Position numbers and translations under genes: made by a program. 64,000 bases of DNA from Massilia sp. W12. GTDB lineage: Bacteria; Pseudomonadota; Gammaproteobacteria; Burkholderiales; Burkholderiaceae_D. The stretch's first letter is position 1. Each line of letters begins with the position of its first letter. The notes beneath the pieces were generated by a model. It had not been told where the DNA came from and did no database searches. It was given only the letters and a program-made list of their open reading frames with translations. The DNA lies in NCBI RefSeq assembly GCF_037300705.1, contig NZ_CP147776.1, forward strand, positions 930,001 through 994,000, read 5' to 3'. Positions 25,055-34,080 of this stretch are shown here, piece after piece.

Positions 25055-27703
25055 TTATCGTTTCTGATGGTCTTGCAGCACTCTGGCAATGATGGCTGCT
25101 TTCCGTCGAATATCGTCATCTGTCAGCCTCCCGCTGTGATCGTTGTAATGAATCACAGGCGCCTGGGCGCTGCTGTCTGGTTCTGCACCGTTGCCTGCCA
25201 GGTTGCGGATCACGTTTGCGTATGGCGCAGGTAAAATCATTTCCTGCTCGTGAACTTGCACGATGGGGTTTTCAAAGGCGGGGATGCTGTAGCCACCTTT
25301 TGCCGACGCCAATGATAAATACCCCATCGCTGCCGCGCTGGCGGCAGCGCCGGCGGCTGGCGCAATCTCCCAGCCAATGACGGGGATTGCTGCTGCACTG
25401 GCGGTGGCGGCAGCACCAGCCACGCCCGCATTTGAGATGACGCCCGAGATTGCCGAGACTTTGCTGGCTGCTTGACCCAGTGCGAGATTAATCAACCACT
25501 TTGCCAGCATCTGCGCCAGCATACTGATGATGGCGTTCAGCACCACCCGCAGCATGTTGCGCAGGATGTCTGACATTTTCAGTGACCCTTGCAGTGTTTG
25601 CGCAATCACTTGTGCCCAGCCTTGTTGTACGGTCTGGAATAACTGCATTTGATCCGCTCGTTGCTCCAACACAACCGCATGCCGAATCTGTTGCATTCGG
25701 GCCTGGTGTGCTGCTTCCAGCTCTTCGCGTTTCGCGTGTAACTTCGCAATTGCAACGGGGTCAGTATCTGCCCCAGAACTTTGCAGTTCTGCTTGCTCTT
25801 GCTCAATTGCCGCACGTCGGATGGCGATGCGGTCTGCTTCAAACTGCGCTTGCATTTCCAGCAGACGGTCTTTTGTGAGTTGCCCCAAGGCGACTTGCTG
25901 ATCCGCCTCTTTTTCGGCGAAATCAATACGTGATAATGCTGTTGCGTTGGCGCTATCAGTCTGCACTTGATTAATCGCACGCACCTGTTCTGCGCCTCTC
26001 AATTGTTCCGCATTGATTTTTGCCCTGGCATCAATTGCCTGCTTGCTTTGCTCTCCGTACATGTGCGCTGTACGGTTAGCCATATCAGTCAACAGTGTTA
26101 AGCGTTGCTCATGGTTGTTCTTAATGCCCTCAAGCTTTGCATTATCGGCTGCGAGCTCGCTTTCAAACGCTTCTTTACGCAACACTTGTTCCAAACTCAA
26201 GTATTTTCGCATGACGCCAGTTCGCTCTTCTTGACTCATTTTTACTGTGTCAAGCAGTTTCTTCCAGTAATCGCGCTCGCGCTCTTTACCATATTCCTGT
26301 GCGGTGCCTGCTTGCTGTTGCTGCTTTTCATAACCATCTCTGTCGAGTGCTAAGCGCTCTTCCCAGGCGGTCATGCGACTTTTGCTTTTTTCACTATCAT
26401 TAAATTTATACTGCGGGGAATCAGATGGGGTATGTTTCTGGGTTATTTCAGGACTGGCTTTATGTCCTCTTGCGATGACATTATTAATTTGTTCTCTAGC
26501 GCTCCTCGCGTTATCGACGATCCTGTCGAAACTGCGTTGATTAACCGCTTCGACATCTTTAGCGCCATCTTCCCATGCTTGTTTGGCGCCCGAAAAATCA
26601 CCATGCATCGCGCGTTCTGCGACTTTAGCTAAACGCGCGATTTCGGCCACTGCATTATCAATTAACGCGATCACCATATTAAAAACAGTCATGATGACTG
26701 TCCGAAACCCGATACATGCGATTTCAATGATTTTCAACATATTTAAAAATACCTGCATGGCGCTGGGTGCATCATGTCCGAATACGCTGGAGATGATCTC
26801 GCCGACGTTACCCCAGCCCGTAGTGATTACGCGCGCGACCTCCATCACCACTGACCCCAGCACACTGATGATGTTAATCACTCCATCGATTGCGCCGCCA
26901 AATAAACGACCTGCTGATGGCCCATAATTGGCTAACCATGCGCCCATTTGCGCGAATCGCGGCAATAACACTGCGCCGACTTGTGTTTCCAAGCTGGCTG
27001 TCACCAGCTTCATGTCATTTAACGCCAGCTTGTATTCCTTCACCGCTGCGACGTTTTCCTGGCCGACAACCAAGCCCAGCGCTTTAGCTCTCTGCTCGGC
27101 GTCTGTTAATGCGGGCGTCGTTAATTTTAAAATTCCTTTCATCTGATTCCATGACTCACCGTATAACTGCATGCCCGCGATGCTTTGTTCCATGGGGTTG
27201 GTGATGGCCATTAATTTCTCGTTGACTTCTCCCATCAGGTCTGCGGCTGGTCTGTACTGCCCATTGACGTCCCGGACTGTTATGCCGAGGACTTCAAATG
27301 CTTTGGAATTTGACCCGAGCTTTTCGGCCAATTTTGCGGAGGCTTCTGCGATTTGATCTATTTCAATACCAGCGCGCTTTGCTGCCAATAAATACACGCT
27401 GGCTTTTTCTGTCGATAAACCAAGAGCGCCTGCCAGTTTATTCGTCTCGCCGACCCATTCTGATTGAGATTCAATAATACCTTTGAAGGCTGCGCCGCCC
27501 GCTACCATGGCGGTCAATCCGGCAATCACGCCTGTTAGCGTTTGCATGCTGCCCATCAAGTTGCTCGATCCGCTTCTGAGCGCCTGGAAGCTGGCATTGA
27601 CTTGAGCAGATGTTTCTTTCGCGCTGCGCGCAACAGCATTCATCGCTCGCGTGAAAATGCCAGGATCGGCGGTAATTTCATAATGCGCAGCATTTTCAGC
27701 CAT
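25055..27703 (-). CDS. Tail tape measure protein
   Basis: This 882-residue protein sets tail length and is threaded inside the tail tube. It has an N-terminal helical segment (ARSAKETSAQVNASFQAL) and a glycine-rich hydrophobic patch (LTGVIAGLTAMVAGGAAFKG). Membrane-like regions lie at about 255-290 and 320-345, and a long coiled-coil region rich in K, E and Q runs from 420 to 640. The C-terminal hydrophobic part (about 690-800) could insert into the host membrane. AAGGAAG precedes the ATG. Size would suit a tail well over 100 nm if the usual residue-to-length relation holds. It is directly downstream of the frameshifted chaperone genes. Confidence 0.92.
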   Translation of the reverse strand: MAENAAHYEITADPGIFTRAMNAVARSAKETSAQVNASFQALRSGSSNLMGSMQTLTGVIAGLTAMVAGGAAFKGIIESQSEWVGETNKLAGALGLSTEKASVYLLAAKRAGIEIDQIAEASAKLAEKLGSNSKAFEVLGITVRDVNGQYRPAADLMGEVNEKLMAITNPMEQSIAGMQLYGESWNQMKGILKLTTPALTDAEQRAKALGLVVGQENVAAVKEYKLALNDMKLVTASLETQVGAVLLPRFAQMGAWLANYGPSAGRLFGGAIDGVINIISVLGSVVMEVARVITTGWGNVGEIISSVFGHDAPSAMQVFLNMLKIIEIACIGFRTVIMTVFNMVIALIDNAVAEIARLAKVAERAMHGDFSGAKQAWEDGAKDVEAVNQRSFDRIVDNARSAREQINNVIARGHKASPEITQKHTPSDSPQYKFNDSEKSKSRMTAWEERLALDRDGYEKQQQQAGTAQEYGKERERDYWKKLLDTVKMSQEERTGVMRKYLSLEQVLRKEAFESELAADNAKLEGIKNNHEQRLTLLTDMANRTAHMYGEQSKQAIDARAKINAEQLRGAEQVRAINQVQTDSANATALSRIDFAEKEADQQVALGQLTKDRLLEMQAQFEADRIAIRRAAIEQEQAELQSSGADTDPVAIAKLHAKREELEAAHQARMQQIRHAVVLEQRADQMQLFQTVQQGWAQVIAQTLQGSLKMSDILRNMLRVVLNAIISMLAQMLAKWLINLALGQAASKVSAISGVISNAGVAGAAATASAAAIPVIGWEIAPAAGAAASAAAMGYLSLASAKGGYSIPAFENPIVQVHEQEMILPAPYANVIRNLAGNGAEPDSSAQAPVIHYNDHSGRLTDDDIRRKAAIIARVLQDHQKR

Positions 27704-27715
27704 TGCTTTCTTCCT

Positions 27716-28314
27716 TTACTTTCTAGGCGGGGGGAATGCTGCCATTAATGAGGCGATGTCGGCGCATTCCGGGTGGGGTTGATTTCCCGGACGAATAGCA
27801 GCGGTCGAGGGATGGCCGCTGGCAGTTTCGGCTTTCGCTGGTTTAATGCCCAGAAATGCAGCAACGCTTTCATTTACTGGCGGGGCTTGTCGCCAATAAT
27901 CGAATTGCGTGCGAATGCTCGGTAAATCCCAATCACGCCACGCCTGTGCCGGGGTGCAGCCTGTGGCAGCAATTACGCGGGCGATGGCTCCGTCCAGGGT
28001 CAGCCCGGTGCTTCCCCTCTCATCCGGGCTTGTAACTCCCCCAGCTTGAGCGCCATGCCTGAAATTTGCATGACATCATCGAAGAGATCAATGGCGTTGC
28101 CTGTATCGACCCATTTATCAATTTCGTCCTGCGTGACATCCGGGTAATTACGAAGTAACGCCGCATGGACGAATTCTGCGATATCCGGGACAGGCGGGAT
28201 TGCGCCATTAAAGCACGTTGCCAAGCGCCCGCTGTTTGTGCGCAGCCACCCGGCTGATAAGGGCGGCAGTGTATATTCGCGATCCCCTAATTTAATTAAT
28301 TTACCGGGAATCAT
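27716..28314 (-). CDS. Tail assembly chaperone, -1 frameshift product (gpGT-like)
   Basis: After the short chaperone frame ends at 28000, the -1 frame stays open to a stop at 27716-27718. It encodes GLTLDGAIARVIAATGCTPA followed by QAWRDWDLPSIRTQFDYW and about 55 more residues. There is no good start codon of its own, so it is probably made by -1 ribosomal frameshifting, as in the G/GT pair of lambda and most siphoviruses. The overlap runs from about 28000 to 28065. The best slip candidate is a G5 run (minus-strand CTGGGGGAG, 28036-28044). No ideal X-XXY-YYZ heptamer is present. Position directly before the tape measure supports this. Confidence 0.7.
28000..28314 (-). CDS. Tail assembly chaperone, short form (gpG-like)
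   Basis: The 104-residue protein has the N-terminal MIPGKLIKLGDREYTLPPLS, followed by a helical domain with VTQDEIDKWVDTGNAIDLF. This is the look of siphovirus tail assembly chaperones, which coat the tape measure before tube polymerisation. The ATG at 28314 overlaps the tail tube stop by 4 bases. A TTG at 28329 is rejected because the tube gene stop and a GGGGGCGGA ribosome site favour the ATG. Confidence 0.75.
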   Translation of the reverse strand: MIPGKLIKLGDREYTLPPLSAGWLRTNSGRLATCFNGAIPPVPDIAEFVHAALLRNYPDVTQDEIDKWVDTGNAIDLFDDVMQISGMALKLGELQARMRGEAPG

Positions 28315-29057
28315 TCCGCCCCCGACCAACTGAATAAAATTCCGTTTGCGTCAGGCATCGCGGCCAAATCCAGGTCGTATTGGGCGTAGTCGTCCAATTT
28401 CGTGCCGATGGACAGCTTTTTACTGGTCACGCGTGGAAAGCTGATCGTGAAATGCTGTCCCTCAAACATTCCGCCAAAATCGATGCGGAAGGTGGGAGTC
28501 GCGCCAACGATGACGTTACGGACAGCCATGCTGCGACCTGTACCGACGCTATAAATGTAATCAAAGAACAGCGTTCTCCCGACATCTGCCGCATTGAATG
28601 TGAATTGTCCAGTGCCGTTTGTCGCGTACTGCCCGGGGGCTGGTGTTGCAGAGACGCGTTGCCAAGGGGTACCGTTGACTGATGAGCGAACGCCAACATT
28701 GGCAACATACGTCCCACCAGCGGGCGGTGTGACCGTTGTACTGGCCTGCGCGACTGCGCCAATATCGTCGATAACAACTATTTGCTGGCCATTAGCGACG
28801 GTTTGACCAAACACCAGGGCATTTAATGTCAACAATGAAAAGTTCATTGCTTTTGCCTTCATTTCAATCTGTCCCTTGCCCCGCATAGCACTGACTGGAA
28901 ATTGACCACGTCCGTAGGCGAATTTCACTTCAAATTGAATATCAACGGTCACGTCCTGCACAATGCCGACCTGCGCCGGGGTCGGGATGGCAACGGACGT
29001 ACCATTCGCATCGGTCAACTGCGTACCGAATAAGGTGCCTGTTCCGCAATAAAACAT
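28311..29057 (-). CDS. Major tail tube protein
   Basis: The 248-residue beta-rich protein is the probable tail tube subunit. It starts MFYCGTGTLFGTQLTDANGT, has a KAMNFSLLTLNALVFGQTV segment and ends with KLDDYAQYDLDLAAMPD-type residues, as in tube proteins of this phage group. An additional Ig-like portion (about residues 95-160, PPAGGTYVANVGVRSSVNGT) is plausible. GAGG lies 5 bases before the ATG. It is between tail terminator and chaperone genes, the normal tube position. Identification is mainly by position, size and fold appearance. Confidence 0.75.
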   Translation of the reverse strand: MFYCGTGTLFGTQLTDANGTSVAIPTPAQVGIVQDVTVDIQFEVKFAYGRGQFPVSAMRGKGQIEMKAKAMNFSLLTLNALVFGQTVANGQQIVVIDDIGAVAQASTTVTPPAGGTYVANVGVRSSVNGTPWQRVSATPAPGQYATNGTGQFTFNAADVGRTLFFDYIYSVGTGRSMAVRNVIVGATPTFRIDFGGMFEGQHFTISFPRVTSKKLSIGTKLDDYAQYDLDLAAMPDANGILFSWSGAE

Positions 29058-29064
29058 TTCGTCC

Positions 29065-29478
29065 TCACATGTGATTTTTATCTGACTTGTACTTGATCAG
29101 ATATTCGGTTCTGGTTACAGCAACATTCTGCGCACTCTCTTCTGCGCGCGCTGTGCCGCTGATTCTGCGTAAATGCGTGACAAGCAGCTTCAATACTGTG
29201 TCACGCATCAGCACTTGATGGGCATCTTCGACGATGGCGTCGGCCCTTGTTTCGTAGCCTTCACCTACGACGTGCACATCGATCTGTACGGTCAGTTCGC
29301 AGCTGTCGATTGCATCGCTGATGGCCTGGCTGGTTTCAGTGGTCCATGCCACCGCGATTGCTGGACATTCGCTGTCTGTAATTGGTGACAAGCGGCCACG
29401 CCAAACACGGCCATCAACCGCCGGGATTGTTGTCAGTGCGCCGGTGATGACTTGCATGATGATTTCGCGCTTGCTCAT
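29065..29478 (-). CDS. Tail terminator protein (gpU-like)
   Basis: The 137-residue protein resembles small siphovirus tail completion proteins. It has an N-terminal helix (MSKREIIMQVITGALTTI), a mid-section with LTVQIDVHVVGEGYETRADA and a final RTEYLIKYKSD strand. Such proteins cap the tube and join it to the head. AAGGG precedes the ATG at 29478 by 7 bases. It lies between the head-tail joining and tube genes, as expected. Fold-level evidence only. Confidence 0.68.
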   Translation of the reverse strand: MSKREIIMQVITGALTTIPAVDGRVWRGRLSPITDSECPAIAVAWTTETSQAISDAIDSCELTVQIDVHVVGEGYETRADAIVEDAHQVLMRDTVLKLLVTHLRRISGTARAEESAQNVAVTRTEYLIKYKSDKNHM

Positions 29479-29481
29479 GCG

Positions 29482-29778
29482 TCAGCCCTTATTTAACGGC
29501 AGCGATACAAATTCGCCATCGCCCAGCGGGATGGGTGTTTGCGCAATCCAGGCTACGCCCGCATGCTGCAAGCGCGTCCCGTATTTGATATTCAGCCGCC
29601 GGATGTCTGCCGCCTGCATGGTCAGCGCCGGGCTGGTGATGAGTTGACCCATTCCGCCCAGCATGTCGTTGGCTTGACCTGGTTCGTCGAAGATGGCTGT
29701 GAATTCGCCACCGCCTTCCACTAGCCATTTTTTGCCGAAGTCATAGATAAAAACCAGGTTATCTGCAGGGTCAATCAT
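29482..29778 (-). CDS. Head-tail joining protein (gpFII-like)
   Basis: This 98-residue beta-rich protein begins MIDPADNLVFIYDFGKKWLV. It contains an F-x-A-I-F-D-E-P motif (FTAIFDEPGQA) and ends with an L-x-x-G-D-G-E-F-V-S-L-P-L-N strand. That matches small neck proteins of lambda FII type, which sit under the portal and receive the tail. It overlaps the 56-residue upstream gene by 8 bases, so coupling is likely. Confidence 0.7.
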   Translation of the reverse strand: MIDPADNLVFIYDFGKKWLVEGGGEFTAIFDEPGQANDMLGGMGQLITSPALTMQAADIRRLNIKYGTRLQHAGVAWIAQTPIPLGDGEFVSLPLNKG

Positions 29779-29941
29779 CTGCTTTCTTTTGCACTGGCTT
29801 ATTCGCTGGGGGCTGCAGCAGCTTCAGTTGGTGCGGGTGAAGCGCTGCAACATCGTCGGGCAAGTCGATTTTATCGCCCACGCTCAAGCATGTGCCGTCG
29901 GGCATAGCAAAGCTGCCGGAAATGATTTCATATGTCTTCAT
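29771..29941 (-). CDS. Small phage head protein, 56 residues
   Basis: The reading frame encodes MKTYEIISGSFAMPDGTCLS followed by VGDKIDLPDDVAALHPHQL and a lysine-rich end. It overlaps the upstream gene by ATGA and the downstream gene by 8 bases, a tight structural-operon arrangement that supports it being real. The sequence S-F-x-x-P-D-G-T...G-D-x-I-D-L-P-D-D-V-A resembles small phage proteins found after capsid genes. Function unknown. Confidence 0.72.
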   Translation of the reverse strand: MKTYEIISGSFAMPDGTCLSVGDKIDLPDDVAALHPHQLKLLQPPANKPVQKKADD

Positions 29942-30387
29942 TTCTTATCACCACCACCTTCCGCCGCTGGCGCCACCGGCGCCGCAGCGCCTGCGGTCAC
30001 CAGCGGCGCCAAGGCTGCAGCCAGTTGTGCGTAATCAATCGCCGGCGCTGCAGCGGGGGCCGGGGCGGGGGCGGCTTGACCGGCGCTGATCAGCGGTGCC
30101 AAGGCTGCCGCCAATTGACCGTAGTCAATGCCCCCACCAGCAGCCGGCGCGGCAGGGGTCTGGATTTGCTGAGACTGATGTACAGCCGCCAGCACCTTGG
30201 TGGCTGTGTTGCAAACTGGTTCCAGTTTATGCGCATGCTCGGTTGCTTCAGTCGGCGTTAAGTCAACTTCCTGACCTTCGTGATAAGTGCTTTCTTGCAC
30301 ACGGGTCTCGCCTGCAACTTTCACAACTTTACGCAAAACAAGCACGAATCCTTTCCGGACCTCGTATGTCGCTACTTTTTCAGACAT
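29938..30387 (-). CDS. Capsid-adjacent protein with duplicated alanine-rich module
   Basis: The 149-residue protein has a compact N-terminal domain (VATYEVRKGFVLVLRKVVKV). The C-terminal half is low-complexity and holds two copies of a module: IDYGQLAAALAPLISAG and IDYAQLAAALAPLVTAG, separated by an A-P linker. GGAG sits 6 bases before the ATG at 30387. It follows the capsid gene and precedes a small head gene, so a head decoration or stabilisation role is possible. Not a recognised family. Confidence 0.7.
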   Translation of the reverse strand: MSEKVATYEVRKGFVLVLRKVVKVAGETRVQESTYHEGQEVDLTPTEATEHAHKLEPVCNTATKVLAAVHQSQQIQTPAAPAAGGGIDYGQLAAALAPLISAGQAAPAPAPAAAPAIDYAQLAAALAPLVTAGAAAPVAPAAEGGGDKK

Positions 30388-30424
30388 GTGTTTCTCCATT
30401 CAATCAGATAAGGGGGGCTTGGGC

Positions 30425-32482
30425 TTAACCGAAGCCTGGCGTCAAGGCATCGGTCATCACAGCGAAGGATTGCCCATGCCGCAAACCAAAATCGACGGTT
30501 TGAATGGCGCGCACAACGATATCGCCGCTCTTAAACAGCGTGGTGTCATATGGGTTGTAGCCCAGCTCAAAGACGCCCCACTGGGCGATCATGGCTTCTT
30601 GCCAATTGCCATAGACGATTTCAGAACAAATCCCGACCGATGTGCCCTTGGTCAAGTTGCCGCGTAATTGATTACTTTCGGCATACGGCTTGCCCTTCAG
30701 CTTATCTGGCGAGCCGGCAACCATGCCGCCCTGTGGATCCCACAGCGATACGCCTGTCGTCGCTTTCAGTGACGCCAGATAACCAACACATTTGCTGTTC
30801 AGGGCAAATGCATTCGAGCCGATTGCAGCATTCGCAATGCGGGGCGCCGTATACAGCTTGATCAGATCGTCGAAGTCGAGGGCTTTGCCATTCGCGCCAC
30901 CGATGACCGATAGAACACCGGGTTGATTGACGATGCCAAGCGGTTGATTATTGCTGCCGGTGCCGGAAATACAGGCTTGATCCAGCGCCAGCGCCATCTG
31001 CATCAGCAAGTCGATACGCGCCAGCATTTCAATGCTGGGCGTGCTTTGCTGCATCATCAGGCGGGACAGGATTGAATATGCAGTCAGCATTTTCGGACGC
31101 AACTGCACTTTATCGAATGTGCCTTCGCTTTCAGAACCGGCTGACATTTCGCCAACCCAGCTTGCTGTGCTGGCGCCAACCTGGCGCGGGATATCAACAT
31201 TGCCAATCAAGCCGACCAAGGTGCGGACGCCCAGCAGAGGCGTCACCAGCATATTGCGGAAGACTTCGATAAATTCTTCGGCCAGCAACGACGTGGAAAC
31301 CAATGCGCCACCGGTTGCGGTGGCATTGGTCATGTAAGGGGCGCGCATCTGAATGGCGTCGCGGTAGCGTTTATCCAAATGCATCACGGCACGCTGGTGC
31401 TCGGGTGTCGGCGCAAAAGGCATGTCGGCTGACAAGAACAGGCCGTTCGGCGTTGACGGGTCACGGCCAAGCTGACGCGCGATATCATCCGACACTTCTT
31501 TTTCCAGCCCGGCTTCTTTGAAGTCGTTATTGGCAACGGCGCGCATGCCTTTCAAAAATGAATATGCCCGCTGTTCTTTGTGGCTTAAATCAACCTTCGC
31601 GCCCGCAACCGGACCTTGTTGCGCACCTTTTTCCAGGGCTTCCAAGAATGCTGCACGGGCTTCTTGGACAGTGCTTCCGCCTTCGATGTGCAGTTGTGCC
31701 AACTCCGGTTTTTTCCATTTATCGCCCAGGGCACGGATCGACGCAATACGATCACGTTCTGCGGCCCGGATTTGCTCGGGGTTCATCGGTGCACTGCCGC
31801 CGCCGCCTGAGCGGGTTTCGTCATGATGTTGATCCATGACGCGGATCTGTTGTACTGGCATCGGGGTTCCTTCGGTTGGTTCGGCTGGCGCCGGGTTGAT
31901 GTGAGGTTGCCGCGTTTGGATGCGCACGGCTGGCGCGCTGGGGTCTGCACTGCGGTTGATGCCGATACTGGTATCGGCAGGGATAGTGACAATGGATATT
32001 TCAAGCGCTTCCCAACGCATGGCTGTATACACATCGTCGCTGCTGCTGCGGTTAGGATCGGCAGTTTCCAGCACGTAATCTGTCGCCTGATATGCAAATG
32101 AAACATTCCGTAGAATCAGATCATTCACCATGCCAACGACTTCATTTGCTTTTTCCGTTTTCGCAAAACGGACAATTGCATGACCACGCTTGTCTTCGCC
32201 GATCCAGGCTTTTTCAACGACGCCAATGACGCAATCGCGGTCGTGATTAAACAGGAGGGGGGCGCCGTCGTTTAAACGGGCCAGGTCTGCACATCCTGCG
32301 TCATGACACAAGATTTCATCCCCGTACCAGCGAGAGACTGCCGTCTCTGACGAAAATGTCAGCTCTAATGTGCGTTGCTGATCATCAATCTGCGGCGGCC
32401 CTGCCGCACCTTGCATGCTGACATCTCGGGTCTGCCGCCCAAGTTGATAGCCGTCTGTTAAGCGTGTGCTGGCATCTGGCAT
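30425..32482 (-). CDS. Fused HK97-type prohead protease and major capsid protein
   Basis: In this 685-residue fusion, residues about 35-190 are a U35-type prohead protease (LARLNDGAPLLFNHDRDCVI, then LRNVSFAYQA and WEALEISIVTIPADTSIGI; His in FNHD is the likely catalytic residue). A linker and helical scaffold-like part (230-370) follows. The HK97-fold capsid occupies about 370-685 (ATGGALVSTSLLAEEFIEVF, LTAYSILSRLMMQQS, GSNNQPLGIVNQPG). One polypeptide therefore supplies maturation protease, delta/scaffold domain and shell. GGAG lies 6 bases before the ATG at 32482. A strong hairpin terminator lies just upstream, its T run abutting the ribosome site. Confidence 0.93.
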   Translation of the reverse strand: MPDASTRLTDGYQLGRQTRDVSMQGAAGPPQIDDQQRTLELTFSSETAVSRWYGDEILCHDAGCADLARLNDGAPLLFNHDRDCVIGVVEKAWIGEDKRGHAIVRFAKTEKANEVVGMVNDLILRNVSFAYQATDYVLETADPNRSSSDDVYTAMRWEALEISIVTIPADTSIGINRSADPSAPAVRIQTRQPHINPAPAEPTEGTPMPVQQIRVMDQHHDETRSGGGGSAPMNPEQIRAAERDRIASIRALGDKWKKPELAQLHIEGGSTVQEARAAFLEALEKGAQQGPVAGAKVDLSHKEQRAYSFLKGMRAVANNDFKEAGLEKEVSDDIARQLGRDPSTPNGLFLSADMPFAPTPEHQRAVMHLDKRYRDAIQMRAPYMTNATATGGALVSTSLLAEEFIEVFRNMLVTPLLGVRTLVGLIGNVDIPRQVGASTASWVGEMSAGSESEGTFDKVQLRPKMLTAYSILSRLMMQQSTPSIEMLARIDLLMQMALALDQACISGTGSNNQPLGIVNQPGVLSVIGGANGKALDFDDLIKLYTAPRIANAAIGSNAFALNSKCVGYLASLKATTGVSLWDPQGGMVAGSPDKLKGKPYAESNQLRGNLTKGTSVGICSEIVYGNWQEAMIAQWGVFELGYNPYDTTLFKSGDIVVRAIQTVDFGLRHGQSFAVMTDALTPGFG

Positions 32483-32492
32483 TTTTTTCTCC

Positions 32493-32520
32493 AAAAAAAA
32501 CAGGGCCGCATCGCGGCCCT
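32493..32520 (-). terminator. Intrinsic terminator between portal and capsid genes
   Basis: Minus-strand stem AGGGCCGC/GCGGCCCT (32513-32520 with 32502-32509), loop of 3, is followed by an eight-T run (32493-32500). It sits inside the late operon, so either attenuation or antitermination must operate for capsid expression. Confidence 0.8.
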
Positions 32521-32538
32521 TGTTGATTAGCGTTTTAA

Positions 32539-34080
32539 TTACGCTGTTTCTTCTGCTGTGTTTTCAGGCTTTTCTTCTGATGTGACTTGCTGCGCGCCTT
32601 TGCCATCGGTCATCGCTGGATCGGAATCCAGTATCAGCCCCAGGAATTGCGCGAACTTGCGTTCTTCTGCAAGCTGCTTCAAGACATCTTCGTAATCACC
32701 GCCGTTTTCACTGATCACGTCCCGGCGCGATGTTAATCCGCCGCGAATGCGTAATAAGTCAGATACGGTTTCTTTGTGCGGGTCAATCGCTGACCAGCCA
32801 CGAGGCATCCAGCGCACATCTGCATAATGATCTGCGTCTGTCTCGTAGGCTGGTAAATCCAGCGCCCCGGACAAAACTGCCAGTTCAAGCCAGCGTTCAT
32901 AGACAGGCTGTAAGAAGTCTTCAACAAACCAGGCTTGCAAGATGCGCCAGTTGTCCCGCTCTGGCAGCAGCGCCAGGCGTGACGATGAATAGTTCGACTG
33001 TGAAAAATCGCCAGACAGCGTTTCAAAGCTCTGACCTATCCCCGCCGCCACGCCGCGCAGCATGACCCGTAAAAACGGGTCCATTGCTGTATTGGGCGAC
33101 CCCGGATTGAAGCCGGTGAATGTTTCACCAGGTTCCAGACGGCGGACCGTGCCTGGCTCGAAGTCCATCACGTCATCCGTGTAATCCTCTTCATCTTCAT
33201 CCTGCAGTACTGGCGCTGCTGCTTCCGCCGGCTGAATAAATCCGACGACCGATGCTGTCGCCCTGGCTCTGACGATTTCGGCTTCTTCGTAACCGCCGAT
33301 GTCGCCCAGTCGTTTTATGGCTGTGTGAAACCACGGGACGCAGCGGGTCTGGTTGTTTTCAAATACGCCCAGATGCAAGATTTCGTCTGCAGGCACACGT
33401 TTATACTTTTCCCGTCCACCGATATGGGTGAATTGATAATCGCCAGGGTGACGCGGATAAAAGTAATACGCCACGGGGCGTAGCCATTCGTCCAGCTCGA
33501 CGCCCATGCGTATTTCGTTGCCGTTTTGCGCTCTGCCGTTGTGTTCGTCTGCCAGTAAGTCTGCGGAGATAATTTCCAGCGCCAGTGGGATGCGGGAGTC
33601 AGCAAAGCGGCGCTGCACAAATCGGATAAAAACTTCACCGTCAATTGCGACCATGCCAATCAAGGCCCGCTGCATCGCCTTAAAACTGACCTTGCCAGCG
33701 GTATGACAGCGCTTCTTATCTCCCCAGCGTTTCCACAGTTTTTCGATGCGGTCATTTATTGCATCGTCGAGTTGACCGCCGCGCCGCTTTTTGATTTGCG
33801 CTTGAAATTCAATGCCCTTCCCAACGATGTTATTGCGGATGTTGCGGACTGCTTTTTTGCCATAATCGTTATCACGTTCCAGCATCTGTGACAGTGCGCG
33901 CAAGCGACGTAGTGATAACCGGATTTCCGTATCTGGCGATGTGTTAACAGCCCAGGGATTGCCGTTGCGACTGGGTTTTGCCGCAGCATACATGCGCTGC
34001 TTTTGCTGCGCTGGCGCTGGCGCTGCCATTGACGCCGGTGCAGATTGCCGCCGGAATAGGTTTTTTATGAATCGAATCAC
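32539..34080 (-). CDS. Portal protein (lambda gpB family)
   Basis: The 513-residue portal forms the dodecameric DNA gate at one capsid vertex. Family segments include DTEIRLSLRRLRALSQMLER, NDYGKKAVRNIRNNIVGKGI, VRPVAYYFYPRHPG-like text (WLRPVAYYFYPRHPGDYQ) and the ASVVGFIQP and FETLSGDFSQSNYSSSRLAL blocks. It starts with GTG, 5 bases after GAGG, and that GTGA overlaps the upstream gene stop. The C-terminus is acidic. Length is typical for lambda-type portals. Confidence 0.93.
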   Translation of the reverse strand: MIRFIKNLFRRQSAPASMAAPAPAQQKQRMYAAAKPSRNGNPWAVNTSPDTEIRLSLRRLRALSQMLERDNDYGKKAVRNIRNNIVGKGIEFQAQIKKRRGGQLDDAINDRIEKLWKRWGDKKRCHTAGKVSFKAMQRALIGMVAIDGEVFIRFVQRRFADSRIPLALEIISADLLADEHNGRAQNGNEIRMGVELDEWLRPVAYYFYPRHPGDYQFTHIGGREKYKRVPADEILHLGVFENNQTRCVPWFHTAIKRLGDIGGYEEAEIVRARATASVVGFIQPAEAAAPVLQDEDEEDYTDDVMDFEPGTVRRLEPGETFTGFNPGSPNTAMDPFLRVMLRGVAAGIGQSFETLSGDFSQSNYSSSRLALLPERDNWRILQAWFVEDFLQPVYERWLELAVLSGALDLPAYETDADHYADVRWMPRGWSAIDPHKETVSDLLRIRGGLTSRRDVISENGGDYEDVLKQLAEERKFAQFLGLILDSDPAMTDGKGAQQVTSEEKPENTAEETA

